Assembly (NCBI RefSeq): GCF_021504595.1
Contig: NZ_JACSGT010000002.1
Location: 1 to 64,000, forward strand
Direction: 5' to 3'
DNA length: 64,000 bases
Source: Chryseobacterium indicum
Lineage (GTDB): Bacteria > Bacteroidota > Bacteroidia > Flavobacteriales > Weeksellaceae
Positions 27,246 to 38,664 of this stretch are shown here, piece by piece; positions within the stretch are counted from its first letter, which is position 1, and the number at the start of each line of letters is the position of its first letter. The position numbers were made by a program, and so were the translations under genes. The notes under the pieces are model-generated. The model did not search any database. It had not been told where the DNA came from and saw only the letters and a program-made list of their open reading frames with translations.

Positions 27246-29465
27246 ATGAAAAAAGCAATTATTGCGTTATCCCTTTTGGGCAGCATCTTTTCTTTTGCCC
27301 AGGAAAAAACGAATAACCAGGCAACCAAAGAAAAACAAATTGAAGGAGTAACCATTACCAAAACTAAAAAAGCCGTTGAACAGAAAGCCGACCGTACGAT
27401 TTTCGATTTTTCGGAACAGCCACAGCTTAATAACGGAAACGTTCTGGAAGGCATCAAAAAACTTCCCGGTTTGGTTTCTACCGATATCGCAGGAATGATG
27501 TATCAGGGAAAAGTTCTGGATGTTTATTTAAACGGAAGACCATTGAACATTACTTCCAATGAGCTAAATTCTTTTCTTGAAGGAATGCCCGCCAATTCTG
27601 TAGACCGAATTGAAGTGATTACACAGCCCGGTGCAGAATTTCCTGCCACTTCAGGCGGTGCTATCATGAATATTATTACCAATAAAAATGCGAATAAATA
27701 TTTAACGGCAACGTATTCCGGAAATTATTCTTTTACGAATTATGATAAATTCAGAAGCAGAACAAGCAACTCTTTAAATCTGAATGCGAGAAATAAAATT
27801 TTCGGATGGCAATTGAATGTTGGGCAGAATTACCGTGAAAGTATGTTGAACAGCAATCAGGACAATTTAATGTTAAGCAATACGGACAGAGTGGGAAGAG
27901 GATATTTTGCAAAATCCGGGCTTACTTTTGATCTCGGACAGGACAGATTGCTTTTAAATTATGATATTTACCATAATAACAACGATAATTATACTTCCAG
28001 CAACGGACTTGCAGATCTTCCATACTATCTGAATCCGAATATTATCAGAGAAGGAAAATTTTCCAGTTTTGATGCAGCTCACACCGACAATTTGAGACAG
28101 GAAGCTGTAGTAACGTATCAGAAACGTTTTACGGAAAAATCTCAGAAGCTGGATTTTCAGTTTGGTTTTACAAAATCCGACAGTAAATTTATTCAGGATA
28201 ATATTTTTACAGATGTGGTTTATACCAACCCTGTTGAAAATAGTCCCACAATTCCTTTTTCAAATAAGCTGAACAACAAATCGGATATGGAAATCGCCAA
28301 TTTTAAGGTAGATTATTCTCAGCCTTTAAAGATTCTGGACGGTGGAAAAGTAAGTTTGGGAGGATTGTACGAGCATCAGAATTTTGATACGGAAAGCAAA
28401 GGAATCACGAATTTAGAATACACCAGACAGACAACAGCAACTTATCTGGAATTTCAGGCTAAGCTGAAAAAGTTCGATTTTATTTTGGGAACGCGTGCTG
28501 AAAATTATGATATTTCCGGTGTTACAAGATATTACAACAACAAAAATCTTATTGAGGCAGATCTTCTTCCTTTTAACAAGTTTAAATTGTTCCCGAACGC
28601 AAGTGTTCAGTACAATCTGATGAATCAGGTGTATGTAGCGGCGAATTACAATAAAAAGATCAATTTGCCGAGTATTTCCGCCTTAAACCCGAACAACACC
28701 ACATTTCAGGGACCCAATACGCAGGTAACAGGAAACCCGAATCTTCAGCCAACGATTTTTGACAATTATGAAATAAAAATTTCGGCTTTCGATTATGCAT
28801 TTATCGGATACAGTGTAAGTTCAGCAAAAAATCAGGTTGCACAGATCATCAGAAAAGACGGAAAAAACCTGTTCAACGAGCAGATCAATATTTCTGAAAT
28901 GAAAATCCACAATTTCAATGTCGGCTTACCGGTTCCTTTCATGATTTTCAGCAAACCATTGAGCGAAATTATGAAGTTTAATTTCAATCCGGATAAGATT
29001 AACTTCATGTATATTTATGCAGGTTATCAGAAGCATGATATTGACAATCTGAACAATAAAGGATTCTGGATTCTGAATCTGATGACGCAGATCATTTTAC
29101 CGAAAGAGATCAAGTTAACCGCAAATTACAGTTATCTGACTCCAAAAGCAGGGTATTTTTATTTCACCGCAGAAAAACCATTCAACAATTCTGTGGATCT
29201 TACGCTGACTAAGAAATTTATGGACAATCGTTTGACGGTTTCTGTATTTGCCAATGATATTTTCAACGGACAATTGATGCAGGTTCGCTCCAATCCGCCT
29301 TCAGGAGAAACGGTAATGCTGAGAACGAAATACGACTCAAGAAATTTCGGATTATCAGTTAATTACAAAATCCCGACGAAGAACAAATTGGCAAAAGAAG
29401 ATGCAAACATCCTGAATCAGACGAAGAAAGATGAAAATGGCGGTGTGATGCAGCAGGGACAGTAG
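27246..29465 (+). CDS. TonB-receptor-like outer membrane barrel protein
   Basis: A 739-residue outer-membrane protein with signal peptide (AIIALSLLGSIFSFAQ). A plug-like domain carries VLDVYLNGRPLN and MPANSVDRIEVITQPGAEFPATSGGAIMNIIT, which are plug motifs. The rest is a beta-barrel of the OMP_b-brl_3 type, typical of Bacteroidota receptors that lack the SusC carboxypeptidase domain. No SusD partner or riboswitch is adjacent, so the substrate is unknown. The C-terminus extends past the barrel with a polar tail (ILNQTKKDENGGVMQQGQ), unusual because barrels normally end in an aromatic residue. Confidence 0.85.
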   Translation: MKKAIIALSLLGSIFSFAQEKTNNQATKEKQIEGVTITKTKKAVEQKADRTIFDFSEQPQLNNGNVLEGIKKLPGLVSTDIAGMMYQGKVLDVYLNGRPLNITSNELNSFLEGMPANSVDRIEVITQPGAEFPATSGGAIMNIITNKNANKYLTATYSGNYSFTNYDKFRSRTSNSLNLNARNKIFGWQLNVGQNYRESMLNSNQDNLMLSNTDRVGRGYFAKSGLTFDLGQDRLLLNYDIYHNNNDNYTSSNGLADLPYYLNPNIIREGKFSSFDAAHTDNLRQEAVVTYQKRFTEKSQKLDFQFGFTKSDSKFIQDNIFTDVVYTNPVENSPTIPFSNKLNNKSDMEIANFKVDYSQPLKILDGGKVSLGGLYEHQNFDTESKGITNLEYTRQTTATYLEFQAKLKKFDFILGTRAENYDISGVTRYYNNKNLIEADLLPFNKFKLFPNASVQYNLMNQVYVAANYNKKINLPSISALNPNNTTFQGPNTQVTGNPNLQPTIFDNYEIKISAFDYAFIGYSVSSAKNQVAQIIRKDGKNLFNEQINISEMKIHNFNVGLPVPFMIFSKPLSEIMKFNFNPDKINFMYIYAGYQKHDIDNLNNKGFWILNLMTQIILPKEIKLTANYSYLTPKAGYFYFTAEKPFNNSVDLTLTKKFMDNRLTVSVFANDIFNGQLMQVRSNPPSGETVMLRTKYDSRNFGLSVNYKIPTKNKLAKEDANILNQTKKDENGGVMQQGQ

Positions 29466-29578
29466 TTTTTTTTCTAAACACTAATTGCACAAATGTTTTT
29501 GCACAAATTTCACGAATAATTTTGATTTATAATGATTAAGCAAAATTGAAACTAATAAGTATTTATTTTATCAATAGG

Positions 29579-29601
29579 AGCGGACTTTAGTCCGCTTTTT
29601 T
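29579..29601 (+). terminator. Hairpin AGCGGACTTTAGTCCGCT with T tail
   Basis: AGCGGACT and AGTCCGCT form an 8-bp palindromic stem with a T run, 114 nt downstream of the receptor-like gene. A second CTTTAG motif (GGCTTTAGCCAAAAC, 29611-29625) follows directly. The pair looks like a recurring intergenic hairpin element that can act as a terminator. Confidence 0.6.
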
Positions 29602-29640
29602 GTATGCACCAAAGAAAGGCTTTAGCCAAAACTTAGAATA

Positions 29641-29655
29641 TTTGTGTTATTTGTG
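29641..29655 (+). repeat. Copy of the TTTGTGTTATTTGTG intergenic repeat
   Basis: Exact second copy of the 15-bp word found at 14815-14829. Related GCACAAAT words on the other side (29487-29510) make a loose inverted arrangement around the hairpin element. Confidence 0.55.
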
Positions 29656-29683
29656 CCAAGCATTCGTGCAATTTATGTTTAAA

Positions 29684-30394
29684 CTAAAAATCAATAGTCT
29701 GAAAACGCCAATTCAACGTATCAATCAACGTTAACTGATTCAACGGCAATGGTAAATCTGTAATAATTTTCAAAGCTAAATTCGCCATCATGCTTCCTAC
29801 AATTCCCGGTAAAGCTCCTAAAACGCCCAAACTGTCACAATCCGGAAGCTGTTCATCAAAAGGCGGTTCCGGAAAAATATCTCTTAAATTTTTACTGCCA
29901 TTATAATTAAAAATCGCAGCCTGCCCCGAAAAGCCGAGAATACTTCCATACACCAAAGGCTTTTTTAGTTGTACACAAACATCATTAACTAAATATCTCG
30001 TTTTAAAATTATCGGAACCATCAATAATGATATCAAATCCGGAAATCAATTCTTCTGCGTTTGATTCATCTATTTTTTGTTCAATTCCGATGAATTTAAT
30101 TTGATGATTTAGATTTCTGACAAACATTTCGGCGCTTTTTACTTTAGAAATTCCGACCGTTTTTTCATTGTGAATAATTTGTCGGTTTAAATTATGGAGT
30201 TCCACCTCATCAAAATCCACGACCCCCAAAGTTCCTACTCCTGCAGCAGCCAAATATTGAATAACAGGACTTCCCAAACCTCCAGCTCCGATTACCAAAA
30301 CTTTAGAATTCATTATTTTTTTTTGACCTTCCAGACCGATTTCTTCTATGAAAATTTGTCGGCTGTATCGTGCGAAGACGTCTTCTTTTTTCAT
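29684..30394 (-). CDS. thiF: ThiF/MoeB-family adenylyltransferase
   Basis: E1-like enzyme of 236 residues that adenylates the C-terminal GlyGly of ThiS (or MoaD) so that sulfur can be attached. The nucleotide-binding motif is VLVIGAGGLGSPVIQYLAAAG; the catalytic aspartate is in IDGSDNFKTRYLVND, and R in NLNRQII is conserved. Only two cysteines are present (NDVCVQ and PDCDSL), so the two CxxC zinc pairs of Escherichia coli MoeB/ThiF are missing. There is no C-terminal rhodanese domain. Position after the thi genes points to ThiS as the partner, but a 428-bp gap means it may be separately transcribed. Confidence 0.87.
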   Translation of the reverse strand: MKKEDVFARYSRQIFIEEIGLEGQKKIMNSKVLVIGAGGLGSPVIQYLAAAGVGTLGVVDFDEVELHNLNRQIIHNEKTVGISKVKSAEMFVRNLNHQIKFIGIEQKIDESNAEELISGFDIIIDGSDNFKTRYLVNDVCVQLKKPLVYGSILGFSGQAAIFNYNGSKNLRDIFPEPPFDEQLPDCDSLGVLGALPGIVGSMMANLALKIITDLPLPLNQLTLIDTLNWRFQTIDF

Positions 30395-30822
30395 TACAAC
30401 TTTTATTTTTAAATAACCTGTTGTGCATCATGGAAAGTAATTTTAACCCATTAATTGTTAAATTTATCTACCTTTTGTTTTACTTTTATAAATGAAATGC
30501 CTTTGTTTATCTTTTATTAAAGATTGCTTTATTTTAAAAAACTTTGTTTATCCTTGCGATAAAATTTAAACGCTAAGAAAGACAAAGAGTAGATTATAAT
30601 TGCCTGGAACAAAGATAAACGAAGGCGTTTCACTTAATTTAGAAATACAAAGATTCAAAATGCACAATTGTTTTTTTAACTATTAAGATCTATTTATGGA
30701 ATGAAGTTTAGTTAAGGGAATATTTAAATATTTTTAAGAAATGCCTCTTTTTTTTATTTTCATACGAAAAGCTTAATTTTTCTAAACTTCTTAAATAAAT
30801 CTTAATGGTTCAAATTTCTAAT
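30395..30822. other. Gap between thiH and thiF with degenerate repeats
   Basis: AT-rich, no gene. It contains CTTTGTTTATCCTTGCG at 30542-30558 (related to 9454-9470) and a partial copy, CTTTGTTTATCTTTT, at 30501-30515. These look like decayed copies of one dispersed repeat that separates thiF from the rest of the thi operon. Confidence 0.5.
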
Positions 30823-31941
30823 TTAAATTCCGCTATAAACCACATCCCAGTCTTTCATTACAGGATCGTAGCCTGATTTTTTAATTATATTTTTAATTTC
30901 TTCCATGCTTCTTTCATCGCTGGTTTCGAATTGTTCCAACGACTCTTTATCCACCGCATAACCTCCCGGATTGGTCTTGGAAGCAGCACTCATCGATGTT
31001 GCGCCCAATGAAATAATATTATTTCTGAATTTTTCGTTTTCCCTTGTGGAAATAGAAATCTCCAAATCTTCATTCCAGATCCGGTAAGCGCAGATGAGCT
31101 GTAATAAATCTCTGTCGGACATAATGAAATTCGGTTCAATAATTCCTTCCGCAGGTCTTAGGCGCGGAAATGAAACTGAATATCTGCTTTTCCAGTATTG
31201 CTTCTGAAGATAATCGATGTGTAAGGCGTTGAAAAAACTGTCTATGCGCCAATCTTCAAGTCCTAATAAAACGCCGAGTCCTATTTTATGAATTCCGGCT
31301 TTTCCAATTCTGTCGGGCGTTTCCAGACGAAATTCGAAATTCGACTTTTTTCCTTTCGGATGGTATTCTTTGTACACTTCATGATGATAGGTTTCCTGAT
31401 AAACCAAAACCGCATGTACTCCCGCTTTGTGAAGCTGTCGGTATTCTTCTTCAGATAAAGGCTGAACTTCAATCGAGATATTCGCAAAATGAGGCTTTAA
31501 AAGCTGAATGGCATTCAGAAAATAATCAATTCCGACCGTTTTATTGGCTTCACCGCTTACCAGCAAAACATGGTTCACACCCATTGATTTTAAAACGGAG
31601 GCTTCAATCAGAATTTCGGCGTCAGAAAGTGTTTTTCTTTTAATGGAATTATCCAGACTGAAACCGCAGTAAGTACAGATATTCTGACATTCATTGCTAA
31701 GATACAACGGCGCATACAACTGAATGGTTTTCCCGAAACGCTTTTGGGTAAGCTGTTGAGTCATTTTTGCCATCACTTCCAGTTTTTGAGAAGCAACAGG
31801 CGATAGTAAATTCAAAAAATCTTCGATGGTTTTATTTTTTTTCTGAAGACTTTTTTCAACATCGGTTAACGTTACTTTTTCAAGTTTCGTTTTTACCTCA
31901 TCCCATTTGTATTTTTCAAAAAAATCTTTAAAACTCTTCAT
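30823..31941 (-). CDS. thiH: 2-iminoacetate synthase (radical SAM)
   Basis: Cleaves tyrosine to give dehydroglycine for thiazole formation, with 4-cresol as by-product. The radical-SAM cluster motif CxxxCxxC is seen as CQNICTYCGF. Other family segments are LLVSGEANKTVG (SAM-binding) and SVSFPRLRPAEG, plus SISTRENEKFRNN near the end. At 372 residues it has the full length, including the C-terminal BATS domain. The ATG at 31941 is chosen (MKSFKDFFEKYKW); a second one 18 nt upstream overlaps thiG. Presence of ThiH, not ThiO, means the glycine imine comes from tyrosine. Confidence 0.95.
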   Translation of the reverse strand: MKSFKDFFEKYKWDEVKTKLEKVTLTDVEKSLQKKNKTIEDFLNLLSPVASQKLEVMAKMTQQLTQKRFGKTIQLYAPLYLSNECQNICTYCGFSLDNSIKRKTLSDAEILIEASVLKSMGVNHVLLVSGEANKTVGIDYFLNAIQLLKPHFANISIEVQPLSEEEYRQLHKAGVHAVLVYQETYHHEVYKEYHPKGKKSNFEFRLETPDRIGKAGIHKIGLGVLLGLEDWRIDSFFNALHIDYLQKQYWKSRYSVSFPRLRPAEGIIEPNFIMSDRDLLQLICAYRIWNEDLEISISTRENEKFRNNIISLGATSMSAASKTNPGGYAVDKESLEQFETSDERSMEEIKNIIKKSGYDPVMKDWDVVYSGI

Positions 31942-31951
31942 TCCATTTAAT

Positions 31952-32728
31952 TTAATCAAACAAAAAGGCAGTCAGCGGACTTGATGCTTCGGCGTGATTT
32001 GAAATTGCTCCTAAACCGGATTCAAAAGCTCTTCTTCCGGCAATCACACCCTCTTTAAAAGCCAATGCCATATTTACCGGATTCTGTGCCACTGCAATTG
32101 CCGTATTTACCAAAACTGCGTCCGCTCCCATTTCCATTGCTTTTGCCGCATCGGAAGGTGCGCCAATTCCCGCATCCACCACAACCGGAACATTACTTTG
32201 GGCGATAATGATTTCTAAAAAATCCAATGTTTTTAGTCCTTTATTGGTTCCGATTGGCGCTCCTAAAGGCATGACAACGGCTGTTCCTGCATCTTCGAGA
32301 CGTTTGCACAGAACAGGATCTGCATGAATGTAAGGCATCACGACAAACCCTAATTTTGCCAGTTCCTCTGTTGCATACAATGTTTCAATAGGATCGGGTA
32401 ACAGATATTTCGGATCGGGATGGATTTCCAGTTTTACCCAGTTGGTTTCCAGTGCTTCTCTTGCCAACTGTGCCGCCAACACGGCTTCTTTGGCAGTTCT
32501 TGCTCCTGAAGTATTGGGTAAAAGGTGAGATTTTGTCGGTTTTAATGCGCTTAAAATATCGTCTTCCGAAGAATTTGCATCGATTCTTTTCAAAGCCATG
32601 GTTACCAATTCGCTTTCTGAGGCGATGATGGAATTAGTCATTTCCGACAGGCTTCCGAATTTTCCTGTTCCCAAGAATAATCTCGATTCAAAGACTCTGT
32701 CGGCTATTTTTAAAGGTTGATTTTTCAT
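31952..32728 (-). CDS. thiG: Thiazole synthase
   Basis: Forms the thiazole phosphate ring from 1-deoxyxylulose 5-phosphate, dehydroglycine and ThiS thiocarboxylate. The TIM-barrel protein of 258 residues begins [21 protein letters not shown]. The Schiff-base lysine is in VTMALKRID, and the phosphate-binding end of the barrel shows [28 protein letters not shown]. It ends about 10 nt before the thiH start and lies 30 nt after thiE, clearly in one operon. Confidence 0.97.
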   Translation of the reverse strand: MKNQPLKIADRVFESRLFLGTGKFGSLSEMTNSIIASESELVTMALKRIDANSSEDDILSALKPTKSHLLPNTSGARTAKEAVLAAQLAREALETNWVKLEIHPDPKYLLPDPIETLYATEELAKLGFVVMPYIHADPVLCKRLEDAGTAVVMPLGAPIGTNKGLKTLDFLEIIIAQSNVPVVVDAGIGAPSDAAKAMEMGADAVLVNTAIAVAQNPVNMALAFKEGVIAGRRAFESGLGAISNHAEASSPLTAFLFD

Positions 32729-32758
32729 ATTTACTTTTTAATTTAGATGTTCTAAGAT

Positions 32759-33379
32759 TTAACTGAATTCTAAAATGTTTCTGAATTCTCTAATTACGGA
32801 AGGCTGACTGGTAATCTGCCCGGAAACAGCAACACCATAAATTCCGATTTGCTGTAACTGTTTGATATCCTCCAAAACCACTCCGCCAATGGCAAAAATT
32901 TTTGGAATCTCAATAGATTTTTCTTTTAAGCTATTGATGATTTCATGATAACCTTCAAATCCTAATATCGGACTTAATTGTTCTTTGGTAGAAGTAAATC
33001 TCAACGGACCTAATCCGATGTAATCGCAGCGTTCGACCATTCTCTGAAGAATATCTGAAAAAGTATTGGCTGTTCCTCCGATGATTTTATTTTCTCCCAA
33101 AATGTATCTCGCCTTTTCTACTGACATATCTTTCAGTCCGAGATGAACTCCTTCCGCATCAACGTCTTTTGCGATCTGAACATGATCGTTGATGATACAA
33201 ACAGCCTGATAATCTGCACATAATTTTTTTGAAATTTCACTGAGTGTGATGAAATCTTTTTCGGGTGTATTTTTCCAGCGAACCTGAATCCATTTTGCGC
33301 CATAATCAAGAGCTGTTCGGATGTTTAACTCCTGATCTTCTAATTTTGAACCTTGAGAGATGTATTGTAATTTCTCCAT
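32759..33379 (-). CDS. thiE: Thiamine-phosphate synthase
   Basis: Couples hydroxymethylpyrimidine diphosphate with thiazole phosphate to give thiamine phosphate. The 206-residue TIM barrel has the full ThiE signature: IQVRWK, then IINDHVQIAKDVDAEGVHLGLKD, IIGGTANT, and YIGLGPLRFTSTKEQ followed by FAIGGV. All active-site positions that I can recognise are kept, in contrast to the second ThiE-like protein in the same operon. It lies 127 nt after thiD and 30 nt before thiG. Confidence 0.95.
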   Translation of the reverse strand: MEKLQYISQGSKLEDQELNIRTALDYGAKWIQVRWKNTPEKDFITLSEISKKLCADYQAVCIINDHVQIAKDVDAEGVHLGLKDMSVEKARYILGENKIIGGTANTFSDILQRMVERCDYIGLGPLRFTSTKEQLSPILGFEGYHEIINSLKEKSIEIPKIFAIGGVVLEDIKQLQQIGIYGVAVSGQITSQPSVIREFRNILEFS

Positions 33380-33506
33380 TATTTATTTAATATAATTTTC
33401 TTTTTAACGCGTAGAAGACGCAAGGTTAGTTTAAAAATCTTCTGCATATTTTTCGTTCGCAACGGCATTTTATTCAGCAAATGATAGAGATTTTTAATGA
33501 TACATT

Positions 33507-34225
33507 TTAAGAATGAAAGCCTAGTAAATTTGGATTGCTTGTTAAAAATTTTTCGATATACAGTTTTCCTTTTCGGCAGGCATTTTCTAAGTTTTCTCCT
33601 TTTGCTAAATGACTTGCAATTGCGGAAGAAAGTACGCAGCCTGAACCGTGTTTCGGGTAAAATAGAGCGGTTGTATTGTTGGGTTCGATTGAAATCTCTT
33701 TTCCGTTTTGAATTAAAATATCTGTTCCGATTTTATCTTCACGATGTCCGCCTTTTATTAATACGGAACATCCATTTTCTGATGGTTGAAAAAGATGATG
33801 TTCTTTCAAAACGTTGTACTCATAATAGTTGGGTGTAATTAAATCAATCTGGTCTAAAACATTTTTTACATCTGAAATGGTATTCAGATCAAAAAAGGAA
33901 AATTCCGATGTGCTTTTTAAAACCGGATCCCAGACGATTTTTACTTCAGGATTAATCGATTTAAGTTTTTTTATAATCTGAGCTAAAAATTCCGCATCTT
34001 TTACCACTCCGATTTTCACCGCTTCAACTTTATACTTTTTCATTAAAACATTGATCCCTGATAAAATTTCATCGATTGGCTGCCATTGAAGAGTATAAAA
34101 TTCGGACTCTGTTTGTAAAGTCATTGCTGTACAGACAGCCAATCCCTGAACTTTTAACTGTTCAAATGTTTTAATATCTGCCAATACACCGGCTCCGCCA
34201 CTTGGATCGAAGCCGGCAATGCTCA

Positions 34226-34250
<25 letters not shown>
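33507..34250 (-). CDS. thiD: Hydroxymethylpyrimidine (phosphate) kinase
   Basis: Ribokinase-family enzyme of 247 residues that phosphorylates HMP and HMP-P to the diphosphate used by ThiE. The N-terminal motif IAGFDPSGGAGVLADIKTFEQL, central AVKIGVV and VWDPVLKSTS, LITPNYYEYNVL, and the anion-hole HGSGCVLSSAIASHLA near the C-terminus are all present. It overlaps the upstream ThiE-like gene by 25 nt, giving close translational coupling. Confidence 0.96.
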
Positions 34251-36835
<2,585 letters not shown>

Positions 36836-36838
<3 letters not shown>

Positions 36839-36868
36839 TCCTAAATTTTTAAAAACACTTTAGGAATG
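36836..36868 (-). promoter_or_regulatory. Start-codon-sequestering hairpin of thiS
   Basis: On the RNA, CAUUCCUAAA (36868 to 36859) pairs perfectly with UUUAGGAAUG (36845 to 36836), which includes the thiS start codon; the loop is 13 nt. The same arm, extended as CAUUCCUAAAGUGUU, can pair over 15 continuous positions (four wobbles) with GAUACUUUAGGGGUG, the 5' strand of the TPP aptamer. This gives mutually exclusive ON and OFF folds. Confidence 0.8.
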
Positions 36869-36907
36869 CCCATGATTGTACAGTAGAATGTACAGCAAAG
36901 TCATCTC

Positions 36908-36991
36908 ACTTTTCCCTACGCTAGTATGATCTAGAAATCAGGTTCAAAGGGTAAATTCTCAGCCCGTCTGTTCAACGGACACCCCTAAAGT
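36908..36991 (-). ncRNA. TPP riboswitch aptamer of the thi operon
   Basis: The minus strand shows ACTTTAGGGGTGTCC, GGGCTGAGAATTTACCC, TTTGAACCTGAT, CTAGATCATACTAGCGTAGGGAAAAGT in the order and spacing of the thiamine pyrophosphate aptamer. P1 is ACUUU (36991-36987) with AAAGU (36912-36908). A TGTACA-TTCTAC-TGTACA hairpin (about 36876-36893) separates the aptamer from the start-codon switch. Confidence 0.96.
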
Positions 36992-37061
36992 ATCGGACGA
37001 AGTTAGACATTTTTTTGAAATGGGCAAAATTTTGTGAGGGAAGGAAGTCGGAAGTCGTTGA

Positions 37062-37400
37062 TTTTGCTGATGACAAAGATGCTTTAATTTTAACGCAAAG
37101 AATTCCTATTGAGGATTCTTAGTTTAGTAAGCAAAGGCAAATAAATTTGCTGCGCGAAGCATGAAGATATTCTTTTATGAATTGATTTTTTTATTTTATC
37201 TCTCGCTAATTTTGCTGATAATGCAGATATTTTGATTTTAACGCAAAGAATTATTATTTAAGATTCTTAGTTTAGTAAACAAAGGCAAATGAATTTGCGG
37301 CGCGAAGCTTGGAAAATATTCTTTTTGAATTGATTTTTAATTTTATATCTCGCTGATTTTGCGGATTGTGCAGATGTTTTTTGATTTAATTCAAATACTG
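37062..37400. repeat. Direct repeat of about 148 bp, 2.3 copies
   Basis: Three starts of the unit are aligned at the word TTTTGCTGAT/TTTTGCGGAT: 37062, 37210 and 37357, that is 148 and 147 bp apart. Each unit continues with a CAGAT/AAGAT word, TTTTAACGCAAAGAAT, GATTCTTAGTTTAGTAA(A/G)CAAAGGCAAAT and a CGCGAAGC word; the third copy is cut short after TTTTTTGATTT. Copies differ by scattered substitutions, so the duplication is not recent. An open frame crossing it (37267-37518, minus) looks like a by-product. Confidence 0.8.
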
Positions 37401-37448
37401 AAAACAGGCACGGCAATCTAGTCGCGATTGGGCGGCATGTCTGAGCTC

Positions 37449-37493
37449 TTTTAGAATTTCGGCGGTGGCTTCGCCGCCGCCGAAATTCTAAAA
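37449..37493. repeat. Long hairpin with a 21-bp stem and GC-rich tip
   Basis: TTTTAGAATTTCGGCGGTGGC and GCCGCCGCCGAAATTCTAAAA flank a 3-nt TTC loop; the stem is complete with one G-U wobble. The local GC content of the tip is far above the surroundings. It lies in gene-free DNA next to the 148-bp repeats; it could be a mobile palindromic element or a structured transcript. Confidence 0.75.
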
Positions 37494-37528
37494 AGCGAGT
37501 AGGGAAAGCGGGAAACAACTTCCAAAAA

Positions 37529-37563
37529 TAAAAAAAGACTATCTCACATGATGAGGATAGCCT
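37529..37563 (-). terminator. Terminator after the small secreted protein gene
   Basis: On the minus strand AGGCTAT(C)CTCA and TGAGATAGTCT pair around TCATG with one bulge and one wobble, followed by seven T residues. It lies 25 nt past the stop of the 125-residue secreted protein. Confidence 0.8.
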
Positions 37564-37587
37564 TTAAGTGATCGCATTTTTAGAGAA

Positions 37588-37965
37588 TTAACAGCCACAC
37601 ATTCCTTTCCTGGAATAGTGATAGCCCTTTTTCTTATATATGATTTTTATTGAATAAACTTTATTTTCAATGCAGGATTCTCTGTCTTTTATAGATTTCG
37701 TTTCGCGGATGTAAATTTTATATGTTTTGTTTCCGAACGCTTCAGGATATTCTTTTGTTCCTTTGATGGAAGGAAAAATTTCATCTTTTCCATTAAAATT
37801 GAATAAAGCGCCTTCGTCTTCGGATAAATTGGCAACCGGATTATTCTTCCCATCAATATAACAGCCTGCATGCATTTTAGGATCTTTCAGATCATGAAGA
37901 ACAGGTTTTTGGGCAGAGAAGTTATTGATTAAAAGAAAAATGACTAAGAATAATAGATTTTTCAT
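37588..37965 (-). CDS. Small secreted cysteine-containing protein
   Basis: A 125-residue protein with signal peptide (LLFLVIFLLINNFSAQ) and a mature domain of about 105 residues with four cysteines (HAGCYIDG, DRESCIEN and the terminal MCGC). Four cysteines in a periplasmic protein suggest two disulfides. It begins 14 nt after the stop of the GH19 lysozyme gene and so is very likely co-transcribed with it, then a terminator follows. An immunity or inhibitor protein for the lysozyme is an attractive but untested idea. I do not recognise the family. Confidence 0.65.
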   Translation of the reverse strand: MKNLLFLVIFLLINNFSAQKPVLHDLKDPKMHAGCYIDGKNNPVANLSEDEGALFNFNGKDEIFPSIKGTKEYPEAFGNKTYKIYIRETKSIKDRESCIENKVYSIKIIYKKKGYHYSRKGMCGC

Positions 37966-37979
37966 GGCAATTGTTTTAA

Positions 37980-38567
37980 TTAAAGAAAATAACTTAATCC
38001 TGCTTTGTAACGGTTCAGTCTGTCCGGCAAGCCATTGTATCCTCCATTAATGGCTTTTGTGATCTTTTTAAAAGCAACAAGATTATTTCCTGTATCAATA
38101 CTTTTGGTAATATCAATCTGATCTGCCAAAGCATTCAGGTTTCGGGTGTTCCAGAACCAGCCCGCGCTTTCCGCTGCATTTTTGAGCTGAGCAGCATTGC
38201 ATTTCGTAACATTTTTACCTCCCAAGAGCGTAGGATTTGTCACAAAATCAGTTCCTAAAGCCAGTGAAACGGCTTTGTAATTTGCTCTTCCTGTAATCTG
38301 AATAAGCCCTCTTCCTTTAAATTTTACGCCATCTCCTTTCTGTGTATTTCCTAAATCTGCCCTCCCTTCATAAGCGCTTCCACTCGCGAGTTCTTCAGTA
38401 TAAAACAATCCGCCACTTTCGTGACCGACCTGTGCAAGAAAGTTAAGCATTCGTGAAGGCGTGTTAATGGAAAATTTATCACATGTTGCTATAACGTACG
38501 GTAAGAATTGCGAAGCATATGCAGTTTTTGAGCAGGTAGCTTCTTTAAGTTGTCCCAATGTAAGCAT
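37980..38567 (-). CDS. GH19 chitinase-like lysozyme
   Basis: Glycoside hydrolase family 19 protein of 195 residues, in the short form used as phage endolysins and bacterial effector lysozymes. The catalytic glutamates are E50 (QVGHESGG) and E59 (FYTEEL); substrate-binding segments are KFKGRGLIQITGRANY and the AINGGYNG motif near the C-terminus. There is no signal peptide and no cell-wall-binding domain, so release needs lysis or a specialised secretion route. No phage genes surround it. It is followed at 14 nt by a small secreted protein. Confidence 0.88.
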   Translation of the reverse strand: MLTLGQLKEATCSKTAYASQFLPYVIATCDKFSINTPSRMLNFLAQVGHESGGLFYTEELASGSAYEGRADLGNTQKGDGVKFKGRGLIQITGRANYKAVSLALGTDFVTNPTLLGGKNVTKCNAAQLKNAAESAGWFWNTRNLNALADQIDITKSIDTGNNLVAFKKITKAINGGYNGLPDRLNRYKAGLSYFL

Positions 38568-38664
38568 GATTATTGTTCTTTAGATTGATAGTGTAAAACT
38601 ACTTCTAAAAACAATAATCATTACAGTAAAATCCCTGTTTTTGGGTAAGTGTTTTTACGGAAAT

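Noticed and set aside
37062..37400. CRISPR array
   Set aside because: Unit length near 148 bp, only 2.3 copies and no unique spacers or cas genes.
37267..37518. 83-residue minus-strand frame over the repeat block
   Set aside because: It lies across the third repeat copy and the palindrome; the arginine-rich product has no gene-like features.
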